A stretch of 9,003 nucleotides of DNA from NCBI GenBank assembly GCA_028818385.1, contig JAPPNY010000140.1, positions 1-9,003 of the forward strand. Direction: 5' to 3'. Position 1 is the first letter of the stretch. Each line of letters starts with the position of its first letter. The notes below the pieces were generated by a model that had not been told where the DNA came from, did no database searches, and saw only the letters and a program-made list of their open reading frames with translations. Below are positions 1 through 6,656 of the stretch, in pieces. The position numbers and the translations under genes were made by a program. This DNA is from Spirochaetaceae bacterium. Its GTDB lineage: Bacteria > Spirochaetota > Spirochaetia > SZUA-6 > Bin103.

Positions 1-1030
1 CGCGCATGGTGCCGATCTCCCGGATGCGCTCCAGCAGCACCATCCGGAACGTGTTCACGACCCCGACCATGGTGATGGTCAGCAGGATCAGGAACACCAC
101 CAGGCTGACGATGTCGAGCACGCCGAACAGGTCCGAGACCTGATCCAGGATGTCGTCCAGGGTGGTGATCTCGTAGCGCGTGCCCTCCCACGGCTCCTCG
201 TCGTCGGCCAGCCGGTTGACGCCGACGCCGAGCGCCCCGGGCGTCCCCGGCGGCTGTCCGCTCACCTCTTCCTGCTCGTCTTCCGGAGCGGTCGGCAGCC
301 GCGCGCGCAGCACCTCGGCCACGCGGCCTGACTGCCGCGGGTCGCGCAGGTACAGGTTCAGGACCTGGAACTCGCCGGCACCGGTGCCGATCAGCTCGCC
401 CATGTAGTCCAGGCGGACGAAGGCCGAGGAGAAGGCCGTGATCCCGGAGTCCTCGATGGTGGCGGCCAGCACCAGCTCGCCGACGTTCTGCTGGCCGGTG
501 ACCGTGGCGACGCGCACCAGGACTTGGTCGCCGACCTCCACGCGCAGCCGCTCGGCCGCGGCCTCCGGCAAGATCAGCGCGTTGCGGTCGTCCGGACCCG
601 GCAGCGATCCGGCCGTCAGCGACAGGCTGGGAAAGAAGCTCGCCTCGCCGTGCCAGTCCACGCCGTCGAGGAACTGGTTGGTCTGCTTGGAGCCGAAGAT
701 CAGCGTCCCGAGCGTGCGGCTGCGCCGGTTCAGGTCCGCGATTTGCCCCTCCACCTCGGCGACCACATCCGCGAGCGGGGAGCTTCCGTCCTCCCAATCG
801 CGGATGACGTTGATGATCAGCCGCGACTCGGTGAGCTGCGTGCCGCTGACGTAGACGTGACCGCCGATCAGGTCGGTGAGCACCCGCTCGATGTTGCGCG
901 ACGCGCCGCCGGTGAACCCGTTGAGCAGGGTCACCACGACCACGCCGAACGCGATCGCGCCGGCCAGCAGCAGGGTGCGCTTCTTCTGGCGGCCGGTGTT
1001 GCGGAAGGCGATGCGGAGCAGGCTGCGCAT
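1..1030 (-). CDS. FtsX/MacB-type ABC transporter permease, C-terminus cut by window edge
   Basis: This is the first 343 codons of an inner-membrane permease subunit; the rest lies beyond position 1. The protein starts MRSLLRIAFRN and has a first membrane helix at about residues 18-38. A long extracytoplasmic (MacB periplasmic-core-like) domain follows at about 40-300, then a second helix at about 303-328 and the family motif EIGTMR at 338-343, where the window ends. The family normally adds two more helices, so about 110 residues are probably missing. The ATG shares its A with the last base of the upstream permease stop (TGATG), so translation is very likely coupled. It is the third gene of an ATPase-permease-permease operon and probably forms a heterodimer with the 1030-2502 product. 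Residues about 248-282 form an acidic, proline-rich insert within the periplasmic domain. The substrate cannot be read from the sequence; lipoproteins, lipids or small hydrophobic compounds are all possible for this class. Confidence 0.9.
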   Translation of the reverse strand, partial: MRSLLRIAFRNTGRQKKRTLLLAGAIAFGVVVVTLLNGFTGGASRNIERVLTDLIGGHVYVSGTQLTESRLIINVIRDWEDGSSPLADVVAEVEGQIADLNRRSRTLGTLIFGSKQTNQFLDGVDWHGEASFFPSLSLTAGSLPGPDDRNALILPEAAAERLRVEVGDQVLVRVATVTGQQNVGELVLAATIEDSGITAFSSAFVRLDYMGELIGTGAGEFQVLNLYLRDPRQSGRVAEVLRARLPTAPEDEQEEVSGQPPGTPGALGVGVNRLADDEEPWEGTRYEITTLDDILDQVSDLFGVLDIVSLVVFLILLTITMVGVVNTFRMVLLERIREIGTMR

Positions 1031-2502
1031 CACTCGACGCCCATCGCCTGCCGCGGCGAGATGCGCAGCGCGACCGCGAGCGGATACAGGCTGGAGACCA
1101 CGGCGATCGCCGCCACCATGACCAGCGAGAAGGCCACCGAGCCGGGCGAGACCTCGGGCCGGAGCACCTCGCCCCCGAACAGGATGCGCAGGAACAGGTT
1201 GGAGGCGGGGATGCCGGTGGCGCCCAGGATGAACAGCAGCACCAGCCCGAGCAGGACGCCGGCAGCGCCGAACACGAATGCCACGGTGACCGTCTCCGCG
1301 CCGATCATGCGCCGCACGAACCCCTTGCGCGCGCCGATCGCGCGCATGGTGCCGATCTCGCTCATACGTTCGGTCACCGAGATCACCAGCGTGTTCATGA
1401 TGATGATCACGGCGACCACGGCGATGACGATGATTACCACGTTGAAGACGATCTTGAACCCGTCGGAGAGCTGCGACACCGGCGCTCCGGCATCGCGCCA
1501 GTCCAGCACCTGCGCGTTGAGGTCGCCGTCGCCGATGATCCGTTCCAGATCCCCGGTCACGCGCTCGGCCGCCCCCGGGCGGCGCAGCTTGAGCAGCAGG
1601 AAGTGCCAGGCGCCGGAGTCGACCACGGTCTCCTCGCGTCCGCCCAGGTCCAGCAGCACCGGCGCGCCGGTGCCGGTGGAGACCTCTTCCACCAGGCTGC
1701 CCGCGTCCCCGCCCCCGAACAGGTCGTCCTCGTCCACGGAGCCGAGCTGCGCGACCTGCTCGTCGGTCAGGATCTGCTCCGCCGGCGCCGACACGGTCAT
1801 GCCGGTCAGCGTGCGCAGCGTCGTGATGTCCACGAACGAAACGAAGTTGAGCTGCGGCAGGGCGTTGCGGAACCGGAAGATGCCGGTCACCGGCACCTCG
1901 CGCACCTTGATGCCGGCGTCCGTGGTGGCGGTCAGCAGCAGGCGGTCGCCGGGGCGGATCTCCCGTTCGGCCAACTCGCCGAGGTCGGTGGCGACCTCCT
2001 CCGACAGGACCAGCCCCACCTGGTCAGGTTCCAGGAACGAGCCCGCGATCAACTCGGCCGCATCCGGGAACGCCTCGCGGTAGCGCGCCGGCTCGATGCC
2101 CCAGAGCTGCGTGAACGACTCCCCGAGCGACGTCCCGTCCTCTCCCGCCAAGTTCACGGTGGCGGCGTCGCTCGCCTGCGGGCTCCAGGCGGTTACGTCC
2201 GGGTGGTCGGCGACCGCCTGCAGGAGCTGCTCGTAGCCGTCCAGGCGCGGCGTGCGGTTGTTGAGGAAGTCGGTGCTGCGGACGCCGAACAGGCTGACCG
2301 GCGCGTCCGCGACCCCGGCCAGCACCAGGTGGCCGGTGAAGTTGTCGATGAACGAGCGCCGGATGCCGGCGGCGGCCGAGTCCATCAGCGAGTTGCCCAC
2401 CACCAGCACGAAGGTACCGATCAGGATGATCGTGCCGACGATCAGGCTCTTGGCGCGGTGCTCCTGCAGGTTGCGGACCGCGATGCGCCAGACGACGCTC
2501 AC
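1030..2502 (-). CDS. FtsX/MacB-type ABC transporter permease (complete, 490 aa)
   Basis: This is a complete four-helix permease of the FtsX-like family. A first membrane helix at about residues 18-40 is followed by a large extracytoplasmic domain (about 42-348). Three C-terminal helices follow at about 350-375, 402-430 and 455-480. The family motif SEIGTMRAIGARKG sits at 381-394 just after helix 2, and the protein ends ISPRQAMGVE, a usual C-terminal pattern. The start is GTG at 2502-2500; it overlaps the ATPase stop as GTGA, with GGAG 8 nt upstream as ribosome binding site. It is paralogous to the partial permease at 1-1030, and the two share a 19-base identical DNA segment over EIGTMR. The pair with one ATPase resembles LolC/LolE with LolD, or MacB-like exporters. 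Such complexes move substrates out of, or extract them from, the cytoplasmic membrane using force transmitted from ATP hydrolysis. The actual substrate is unknown. A glycine- and acid-rich stretch at about 256-272 is probably a flexible loop. Confidence 0.93.
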   Translation of the reverse strand: MSVVWRIAVRNLQEHRAKSLIVGTIILIGTFVLVVGNSLMDSAAAGIRRSFIDNFTGHLVLAGVADAPVSLFGVRSTDFLNNRTPRLDGYEQLLQAVADHPDVTAWSPQASDAATVNLAGEDGTSLGESFTQLWGIEPARYREAFPDAAELIAGSFLEPDQVGLVLSEEVATDLGELAEREIRPGDRLLLTATTDAGIKVREVPVTGIFRFRNALPQLNFVSFVDITTLRTLTGMTVSAPAEQILTDEQVAQLGSVDEDDLFGGGDAGSLVEEVSTGTGAPVLLDLGGREETVVDSGAWHFLLLKLRRPGAAERVTGDLERIIGDGDLNAQVLDWRDAGAPVSQLSDGFKIVFNVVIIVIAVVAVIIIMNTLVISVTERMSEIGTMRAIGARKGFVRRMIGAETVTVAFVFGAAGVLLGLVLLFILGATGIPASNLFLRILFGGEVLRPEVSPGSVAFSLVMVAAIAVVSSLYPLAVALRISPRQAMGVE

Positions 2503-3206
2503 GCCGCCGGCTCCGCTTCCGTCCTGAAATCCGCGGTGATCACTCCGTCGCGCAGACGGATGACGTGGTCGGCGATGTCGACGATCGCCGGCTTGTGGGT
2601 GGAGAAGATGAACGTCGTGCCGAGCTCGGCGTTCATGCGCTTCATCAGCTCGATGATCTGCTCGCTGGTCTCCGAGTCGAGATTGGCGGTCGGCTCGTCG
2701 GCCAGCACGATGCGCGGCTTGTTGGCCAGGGCGCGTGCGATCGCCACCCGCTGGCGCTGGCCGCCCGACAGCTCGGCGGGGCGGTGGTCGCGGTGCTCGT
2801 CCAGCCCCACGGCGTCGATCAGGTAGGCGATCCAGTCGGCACGCTGCGCCTTCGGCACCCGTGCCTGGCCGATCAGCAGCGGGAACTCCACGTTCTCGGT
2901 CACGTCCAGCACCGGGATCAGGTTGAACGACTGGAAGATGAAGCCCAGCACCTGGTGGCGGAGGTCGGTCACGGCGCGGTCCGACAAGCCGGCGGTATCG
3001 GTCTCCATGACGCGCACGGTCCCCGACGTGGGAGTGTCGATGCAGCCGATCATGTTCAGGATCGTGGTCTTGCCGGACCCGGACGGCCCGGCGATGGAGA
3101 CGAAGTCCCCCTCATCGATCTCGAAGCTCACGCCGTTGACGGCGTGCACCTCCGTCTTGCCGAGCGGATAGATCTTGCGTACGTCGGAGAGCGATACGGC
3201 GGGCAT
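2499..3206 (-). CDS. ABC transporter ATP-binding protein (LolD/MacB class, 235 aa)
   Basis: This is the cytoplasmic ATPase subunit of the exporter encoded by the two downstream permeases. All nucleotide-binding motifs are intact: Walker A GPSGSGKTT at residues 40-48, Q-loop Gln92 in FIFQSFNLIP, signature LSGGQRQR at 146-153, Walker B IVLADEP at 166-172 with catalytic Glu171, D-loop NLDS at 175-178, and H-loop His204 in FSTHKP. The length, the early KIYPLGKTEVHAVNGVSFEI segment and the phrase ALANKPRIVLADEPTANLDS are typical of the LolD/MacB/FtsE group rather than of importers. The ATG at 3206 has no Shine-Dalgarno. TACATT lies 6 nt before it, which fits a leaderless transcript. The stop overlaps the GTG of the next gene by 4 nt, so the three genes should be co-transcribed and translationally coupled. 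Whether it is a true LolD or a MacB-like ATPase cannot be decided here. Confidence 0.96.
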   Translation of the reverse strand: MPAVSLSDVRKIYPLGKTEVHAVNGVSFEIDEGDFVSIAGPSGSGKTTILNMIGCIDTPTSGTVRVMETDTAGLSDRAVTDLRHQVLGFIFQSFNLIPVLDVTENVEFPLLIGQARVPKAQRADWIAYLIDAVGLDEHRDHRPAELSGGQRQRVAIARALANKPRIVLADEPTANLDSETSEQIIELMKRMNAELGTTFIFSTHKPAIVDIADHVIRLRDGVITADFRTEAEPAA

Positions 3207-3218
3207 GCACCGAATGTA
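3207..3218 (-). promoter_or_regulatory. Putative leaderless -10 element of the ABC operon
   Basis: Read on the minus strand, TACATT (3218-3213, 4 of 6 to TATAAT) is followed by 6 nt and then the ATPase ATG. This would place the transcription start at or next to the A of ATG. No convincing TTGACA lies 16-18 nt upstream, which fits an activator-dependent promoter with the phased repeats at 3258-3290. This is inference from spacing only. Confidence 0.4.
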
Positions 3219-3257
3219 GGGCCGGCCCCGCGCGACAGGCTACCTGGCGCGGGCGTC

Positions 3258-3290
3258 GTTCATGCGGGGTTCACCGCCCGTTCATCCCCT
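3258..3290. promoter_or_regulatory. Triple 11-bp direct repeat, PHO-box-like operator
   Basis: On the plus strand, GTTCAT starts at 3258, GTTCAC at 3269 and GTTCAT at 3280, an exact 11-bp period with 5-nt spacers (on the minus strand RTGAAC N5 RTGAAC N5 RTGAAC). Tandem 11-bp half-sites are the hallmark of OmpR/PhoB-family response regulators. GTTCACC-type units at this period are the known core of Streptomyces PhoP boxes. The array ends 52 bp upstream of the ATPase ATG, or 39 nt from the proposed -10, suitable for activation or repression of the ABC operon. The strand orientation relative to the gene is opposite to the usual PhoP arrangement, so the regulator identity is uncertain. The unit phasing itself is directly visible. 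Confidence 0.5.
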
Positions 3291-3321
3291 CGGCCGCCGG
3301 CATCAGGTCGACGGATCGACC

Positions 3322-5424
3322 TCAGTCGACCGCAACCACCCGCACCGAACCCGGCCCGAAGGCCAGGTCGAAGCCGCCAGCGGTCACCGCCTGCTCACCG
3401 TCCCGCGCGGCGAGCAGGTCGGCGGCTCGCGTAATCGGCCACGACGGCGTTACCCGCGCGGAGGCGTGCCGCAGGGACGGGTTGAGGAGGAACAGCAGGT
3501 CGCGGCCGGTCCGCGAACGGCGCCGCAGCGGAACGACGTGATCGCCCACGACCGCGACCAGCGGGCGCACGCCACGGCTGGCGAGCAGCGGCAGCACCAG
3601 CGATGCGGGCGCCGTGCCGCCGAACGCGGTCGCCGGCGACAGGGCGAGCCACGCCAGGCGGCGGTCCGCGCGCTCCACGCCCACCACGGCGCCGTCCAGT
3701 CTGGCCAGCACGCGGCTGTCCCCCGCCGGCTCCAGGACCGCGTGGCCGACCGGTTCCGGGACGACCAGGTGCCCGAACGCGCCCGACAGCACGCCGCTGC
3801 CGGCGCGTCCCGGCGTGAAGCGGTCGTAGTCGGCGACCCGCACGCCCAGCAATTCCGCCAGTCCCTCCGGTGGCGCGTAGCTGAACCGTCCGCTCTCCGC
3901 GTAGGAGCCCAGGTTGCCGTCCGTCACCACGCACGGCCCCGCCTTCCGCGCCACGGCGCCGGCGACCCGCTTGACCGTCGCCGCGTCCAGCAGCGCCGTG
4001 TTCGGCAGCCACACCACGCGGTACGGCGACCAGTCGTGCTCGCTGGTGATCACGTCGGCCGGGATGCCGTGCGCCCACAGCGTGCGGTAGAGACCCAGGA
4101 GACCGTCGAGGTAGCTCTGCTGCTCGCCGTTGTAGAGGAAGATCTCCGAGCTCGGGCCGCTGTAGAGGATCGCCACCTCGGCGCCCCCGGCCGCGGGGTC
4201 CGGGACCTGCAGCGGCAGGTGATCGGCGATGCGGTCGATGTCTGCAATCGCCCGGCGCACGGCCTGCAGGCGCCCCGTCGGCTCCCGGTCCGGTGCGGTC
4301 AGGCAGTAGCCCGGCGCCTCGAAGCTCAGATACTCCGGCGTGTACTGCCAGAACATCGCCCCGGCGGCGCCGTGGATGAGGCTCAGCCACAGGAGCGAGG
4401 TCACCTCCGCGGGGTGCGACTGCGGCTGCCAGGTGACGCCGGCCGGGCTCATGCCGGCGTAGATCTCCTCGTTCCACCATCGGCCGCCGCGGCCGATGGC
4501 GCGCGACCAGTCGAAGCTGAAGCAGCGGTCGGCGATCCGCATCGGGTCGGGTCCCGTCAGCAGCTCATTGGAGGGCATGGACATGCCCCAACTGTCCACC
4601 TCGCTCGCGCAGGACTGGTCGAAGTGCCGCGGCATGTTCGCGCCGTGGGCGCGCAGCTCATGGCGGTCGTCCAGCTCCCGGATCACCTGCACCTGCCAGC
4701 GCAGCGTCCGGGCCAGATTCTCCACGTGGAACTGCCGGTAGAGCAGCATCTCCACGACGTTGCGGGAGCTGCGCGCGGGTGCCACGTCCTCCCAGCAGCG
4801 GTAGCGCCGGTGCAGCCGCTCGTTGAGCTGCTCCAGCGTGTAGCGGCGCTTGAGCCACGCGGCGTAGCGGGCCAGCGTGCTCGCGCAGTAGCACGGACAG
4901 ACCGGTCCGTCGGTCGTCGGAAACGACGCGCCGTCCCATACGCCCCAGATCAGCAGGTTCTCACGGTCGCGGTAGCGTCCCACCACGGTGCGCGGCAGCC
5001 GCTCGCCGTACTCCCGCCACTTGGGATGGTCGTAGCAGTGGATCATCCTCCCCTGCGGCATGGCGTTGGTGGATTCGGGATGCAGGGGCGTCCCGTCGGG
5101 CCGCACCTGGCGGATGTCGGGGTGCTCGCGCAACAGCCAGTCCGGGCACGCCCCGTGCGTGGCCAGCGTCAGGTCGAACCAGACCAGGAGGTCGTGGCGG
5201 GCGGCCAGCTCGAAGAAGCGGTCGAAGTCGTCCAGCTCGAAGCGGCCGGGCGCCGGCTCCATCCAGTTCCAGTAGGAGAAGGTGCGCACGATGCGCATGC
5301 CGGCCGCGCGGATCGCCGCGAAGTCCCGGTCCCAGAACTCCTGCGGCGGCATCGGCGCGCGGTAGTACTCGGTGCCGACCGGAAACGGTACCGGCGCGGT
5401 CCGGAAAGGAAGTGAGTCGGCCAT
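3322..5424 (-). CDS. GH42-like beta-galactosidase-family protein (700 aa)
   Basis: This resembles glycoside hydrolase family 42. A TIM-barrel domain spans about residues 15-395, a trimerisation-like Rossmann domain about 415-540 (AEVAILYSGPSSEIF through the LLGVRV segment), and a small C-terminal beta domain about 600-700. The usual family length is 650-700. The putative nucleophile is Glu319 or Glu320 in RWWNEEIYAG, followed by the expected WLSLIHGAAGAMFWQY segment (346-361). Cys130, Cys176, Cys178 and Cys180 resemble the GH42 zinc cluster. However, the strand expected to end in the acid/base Asn-Glu reads LIWGVWDGAS (158-167), so the catalytic Glu seems replaced. No signal peptide is seen, so it is probably cytoplasmic, acting on imported galactosides or related glycosides if active. 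The ATG at 5424 fits the family N-terminus; the open frame continues upstream only as antisense of ada. TATCGT lies 7 nt before the ATG. The weak AGG there is a poor Shine-Dalgarno. Confidence 0.85.
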   Translation of the reverse strand: MADSLPFRTAPVPFPVGTEYYRAPMPPQEFWDRDFAAIRAAGMRIVRTFSYWNWMEPAPGRFELDDFDRFFELAARHDLLVWFDLTLATHGACPDWLLREHPDIRQVRPDGTPLHPESTNAMPQGRMIHCYDHPKWREYGERLPRTVVGRYRDRENLLIWGVWDGASFPTTDGPVCPCYCASTLARYAAWLKRRYTLEQLNERLHRRYRCWEDVAPARSSRNVVEMLLYRQFHVENLARTLRWQVQVIRELDDRHELRAHGANMPRHFDQSCASEVDSWGMSMPSNELLTGPDPMRIADRCFSFDWSRAIGRGGRWWNEEIYAGMSPAGVTWQPQSHPAEVTSLLWLSLIHGAAGAMFWQYTPEYLSFEAPGYCLTAPDREPTGRLQAVRRAIADIDRIADHLPLQVPDPAAGGAEVAILYSGPSSEIFLYNGEQQSYLDGLLGLYRTLWAHGIPADVITSEHDWSPYRVVWLPNTALLDAATVKRVAGAVARKAGPCVVTDGNLGSYAESGRFSYAPPEGLAELLGVRVADYDRFTPGRAGSGVLSGAFGHLVVPEPVGHAVLEPAGDSRVLARLDGAVVGVERADRRLAWLALSPATAFGGTAPASLVLPLLASRGVRPLVAVVGDHVVPLRRRSRTGRDLLFLLNPSLRHASARVTPSWPITRAADLLAARDGEQAVTAGGFDLAFGPGSVRVVAVD

Positions 5425-5437
5425 GACGCCTACGATA
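5425..5437 (-). promoter_or_regulatory. Putative -10 of the GH42-like gene
   Basis: On the minus strand, TATCGT (5437-5432, 4 of 6 to TATAAT) is followed by 7 nt and the ATG, giving a predicted start of transcription at or just before the start codon. An ATGAAC motif lies 16 nt upstream of the hexamer (plus-strand GTTCAT at 5454-5459). It is the same hexamer as in the 3258-3290 array but single, and a poor match to TTGACA. This is a positional inference. Confidence 0.35.
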
Positions 5438-5489
5438 GCGCACCCGATTTGATGTTCATTCTGCGGTGGCCGCGACACTCCGGCGCGAT

Positions 5490-5501
5490 TACGGTTGGCG
5501 C
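5490..5501 (+). promoter_or_regulatory. Putative leaderless -10 of ada
   Basis: TACGGT (5490-5495) is followed by 6 nt and the ATG at 5502. The -35 position is weak (TGGCCG at 5467-5472, 17-bp spacer). No sequence close to the E. coli Ada box is evident in the 77-bp divergent gap, so Ada autoregulation of the classical type cannot be shown. The element is proposed because the same TAnnnT-to-ATG spacing recurs at other unit-first genes here. Confidence 0.35.
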
Positions 5502-6545
5502 ATGGCTCCCACGACTCCCCCGCACCAGGAGATGCTCGCCGCGTTTGCCGAGAGGGACGAAAGCTACGACGGCGCCTTCGTGGCCGCCGTGCGCACGACC
5601 GGCATCTTCTGCCGCGCCTCCTGTCCGGCCCGCAGGCCACGTCCGGACCACGTCGAGTTCTTCGAGTCCGCCGGCGAGGCGCTCGCCGCCGGCTACCGGC
5701 CCTGTCTCCGCTGCCGGCCGCTGGACACCAACGGGACCGCGCCGCCGTGGCTGGATCCGTTGCTGGCCGAACTGGAGCGCGACCCGCGGCGCCGCTGGAC
5801 CGACGCCGACCTGGCCGCACGCGGCTTGCGTCCAGAGGCGGTGCGGCGGTGGTTTCGGCGGCGCTTCGGGAGGACGTTCCATGACTACGCGCGCAGCCGG
5901 CGACTGTCGGCAGCGGTCGGCACCCTGCAGCAGGGAGTACCGGTGACCGACGCCGCCTTCGACCACGGCTACGAATCGCTCAGCGGGTTCAACGATGCCA
6001 TCCGCAACCTGGTCGGTACGTCACCCGGCACGGCGGGAGATGCCAGGCTCCTGGCGGTGGCACCGATCGAGACTCCGCTGGGGGTCATGCTGCTCGGCGC
6101 CTCCGAGGGAAAGCTCTGCCTGGCCGAATTCAGCGATCCGGATCGCCTGGAGTCGCAACTGCGTCGGACGTGCCGGAGCATGAAGACGACGCTCGTCCCC
6201 GGCCGGTCGGCTCCCATCGCAGACGCCGAGTCCCAACTCGCGGAGTACTTCGCCGGCCGCAGGCGGCGCTTCGACCTGCCCCTGTTGCCCGCCGGCACTG
6301 TCATGCAGCGGCAGATATGGGAGACGCTGCTGCGGATTCCCTATGGCGAGACGTGGAGCTACGGCCAGGTAGCGGCAGCGATCGGCCGGCCGCGGGCTGC
6401 CCGGCCGGTTGGCCAGGCGGTCGGCGCCAACCCCATTTCCATCATCGTCCCCTGCCACCGGGTGATCGGCGCCGCGGGCACCCTGACCGGCTACGGCGGC
6501 GGCCTGTGGCGCAAGCAGCGGCTCCTTGCCTTGGAGCGGGAGTGA
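5502..6545 (+). CDS. ada: Ada bifunctional methylphosphotriester / O6-methylguanine-DNA methyltransferase and AraC-type regulator
   Basis: This is a DNA alkylation repair protein with the complete Ada architecture. The N-terminal Ada zinc domain (about residues 15-75) has the four zinc cysteines Cys37, Cys41, Cys68 and Cys71 in IFCRASC and YRPCLRC. Cys37 would be the methylphosphotriester acceptor, corresponding to E. coli Cys38. An AraC-type helix-turn-helix domain follows (about 96-172, with FHDYARSRRL and AAFDHGYESLSGFNDAI). The C-terminal methyltransferase domain (about 185-347) carries the active-site motif PCHRVIG with acceptor Cys318 (E. coli Cys321) and the preceding GQAVGANPISIIV. 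Length is 347 residues against 354 in E. coli. The ATG at 5502 is chosen because it gives cysteine numbering almost identical to E. coli. An in-frame GTG at 5466 would add 12 arginine-rich residues not expected in the family. The link after the helix-turn-helix (VGTSPGTAGDAR) is shorter than usual. It is divergent from the GH42-like gene, with no obvious functional connection. Confidence 0.96.
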   Translation: MAPTTPPHQEMLAAFAERDESYDGAFVAAVRTTGIFCRASCPARRPRPDHVEFFESAGEALAAGYRPCLRCRPLDTNGTAPPWLDPLLAELERDPRRRWTDADLAARGLRPEAVRRWFRRRFGRTFHDYARSRRLSAAVGTLQQGVPVTDAAFDHGYESLSGFNDAIRNLVGTSPGTAGDARLLAVAPIETPLGVMLLGASEGKLCLAEFSDPDRLESQLRRTCRSMKTTLVPGRSAPIADAESQLAEYFAGRRRRFDLPLLPAGTVMQRQIWETLLRIPYGETWSYGQVAAAIGRPRAARPVGQAVGANPISIIVPCHRVIGAAGTLTGYGGGLWRKQRLLALERE

Positions 6546-6574
6546 GTACCGCCACCGTGCCACGTCGGCGGTAC
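6546..6574 (+). terminator. Hairpin immediately after ada, without a T-tract
   Basis: GTACCGCC (6546-6553) and GGCGGTAC (6567-6574) form a perfect 8-bp stem around a 13-nt loop that itself contains CGTG/CACG. The stem begins at the first base after the ada stop codon, a position typical of a transcript 3' end. No run of T follows, so intrinsic termination is uncertain; mRNA 3' protection or Rho-assisted termination is possible. The right arm also overlaps the end of the transposase remnant. Confidence 0.4.
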
Positions 6575-6656
6575 GCGTAGCGCCTTGGACGCTCATCCCT
6601 TCGACCACGCACCGCAGGATCAGCGCCCGCTTCTCCGTTGAGAAGCGGTTTGGAAT
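6561..6656 (-). pseudogene. Truncated N-terminal fragment of an IS1-like transposase
   Basis: Read on the minus strand, the frame from 6656 gives IPNRFSTEKRALILRC continuing through VVEGMSVQGATRTADV. This is very close to the N-terminal helix-turn-helix start of IS1-like transposases, which typically read MN-L-EKRA-IL--LVEGMS-R---R-. Similarity stops near 6561, where the family would continue with a second helix and the catalytic domain; instead the frame runs into the antisense of ada. The codon where the family Met is expected is ATT. Only about 32 codons remain, so this is a non-functional relic. It lies 15 bp beyond the ada stop, pointing to a past insertion and deletion beside ada. The family assignment is from memory of the motif. 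Confidence 0.6.
6627..6648. repeat. Perfect 9-bp inverted repeat with 4-nt loop
   Basis: CCGCTTCTC (6627-6635) and GAGAAGCGG (6640-6648) flank CGTT, a strong hairpin on either strand. It lies within the transposase relic, over codons for RFSTEKR. On the plus strand it is followed only by TTT, so it is a poor intrinsic terminator. It might still block read-through from ada, or protect the original transposase from outside transcription as hairpins near IS ends sometimes do. Chance origin from coding sequence cannot be excluded. Confidence 0.45.

Noticed and set aside
1..19. Repeat with 1341-1359 as a mobile or regulatory repeat
   Set aside because: It encodes the same conserved EIGTMR motif in two paralogous permeases, so homology explains it.
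524..2083. Long plus-strand open frame antisense to the permeases
   Set aside because: High GC with G/C-rich third positions keeps antisense frames open. Composition is Arg/Ser/Thr-rich with no family resemblance, and the minus-strand permeases explain the region fully.
3262..5415. 717-codon plus-strand open frame antisense to the GH42-like gene
   Set aside because: It is the mirror of a well-supported gene, has an Arg/Ala/Gln/His-rich composition with no motifs, and begins without start signals.
5454..5459. Single GTTCAT in the GH42/ada gap as a PHO-box
   Set aside because: No second unit lies 11 bp to either side, and single GTTCAT hexamers occur elsewhere in the window by chance.
5466..5501. 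Upstream GTG start for Ada
   Set aside because: It would add 12 unsupported residues. From the ATG at 5502 the zinc cysteines fall at 37/41/68/71, one off the E. coli numbering.
5425..5820. N-terminal extension of the GH42-like protein in an open minus-strand frame
   Set aside because: The extension is antisense to the conserved Ada zinc domain and is Arg-rich. The family start aligns with the ATG at 5424.
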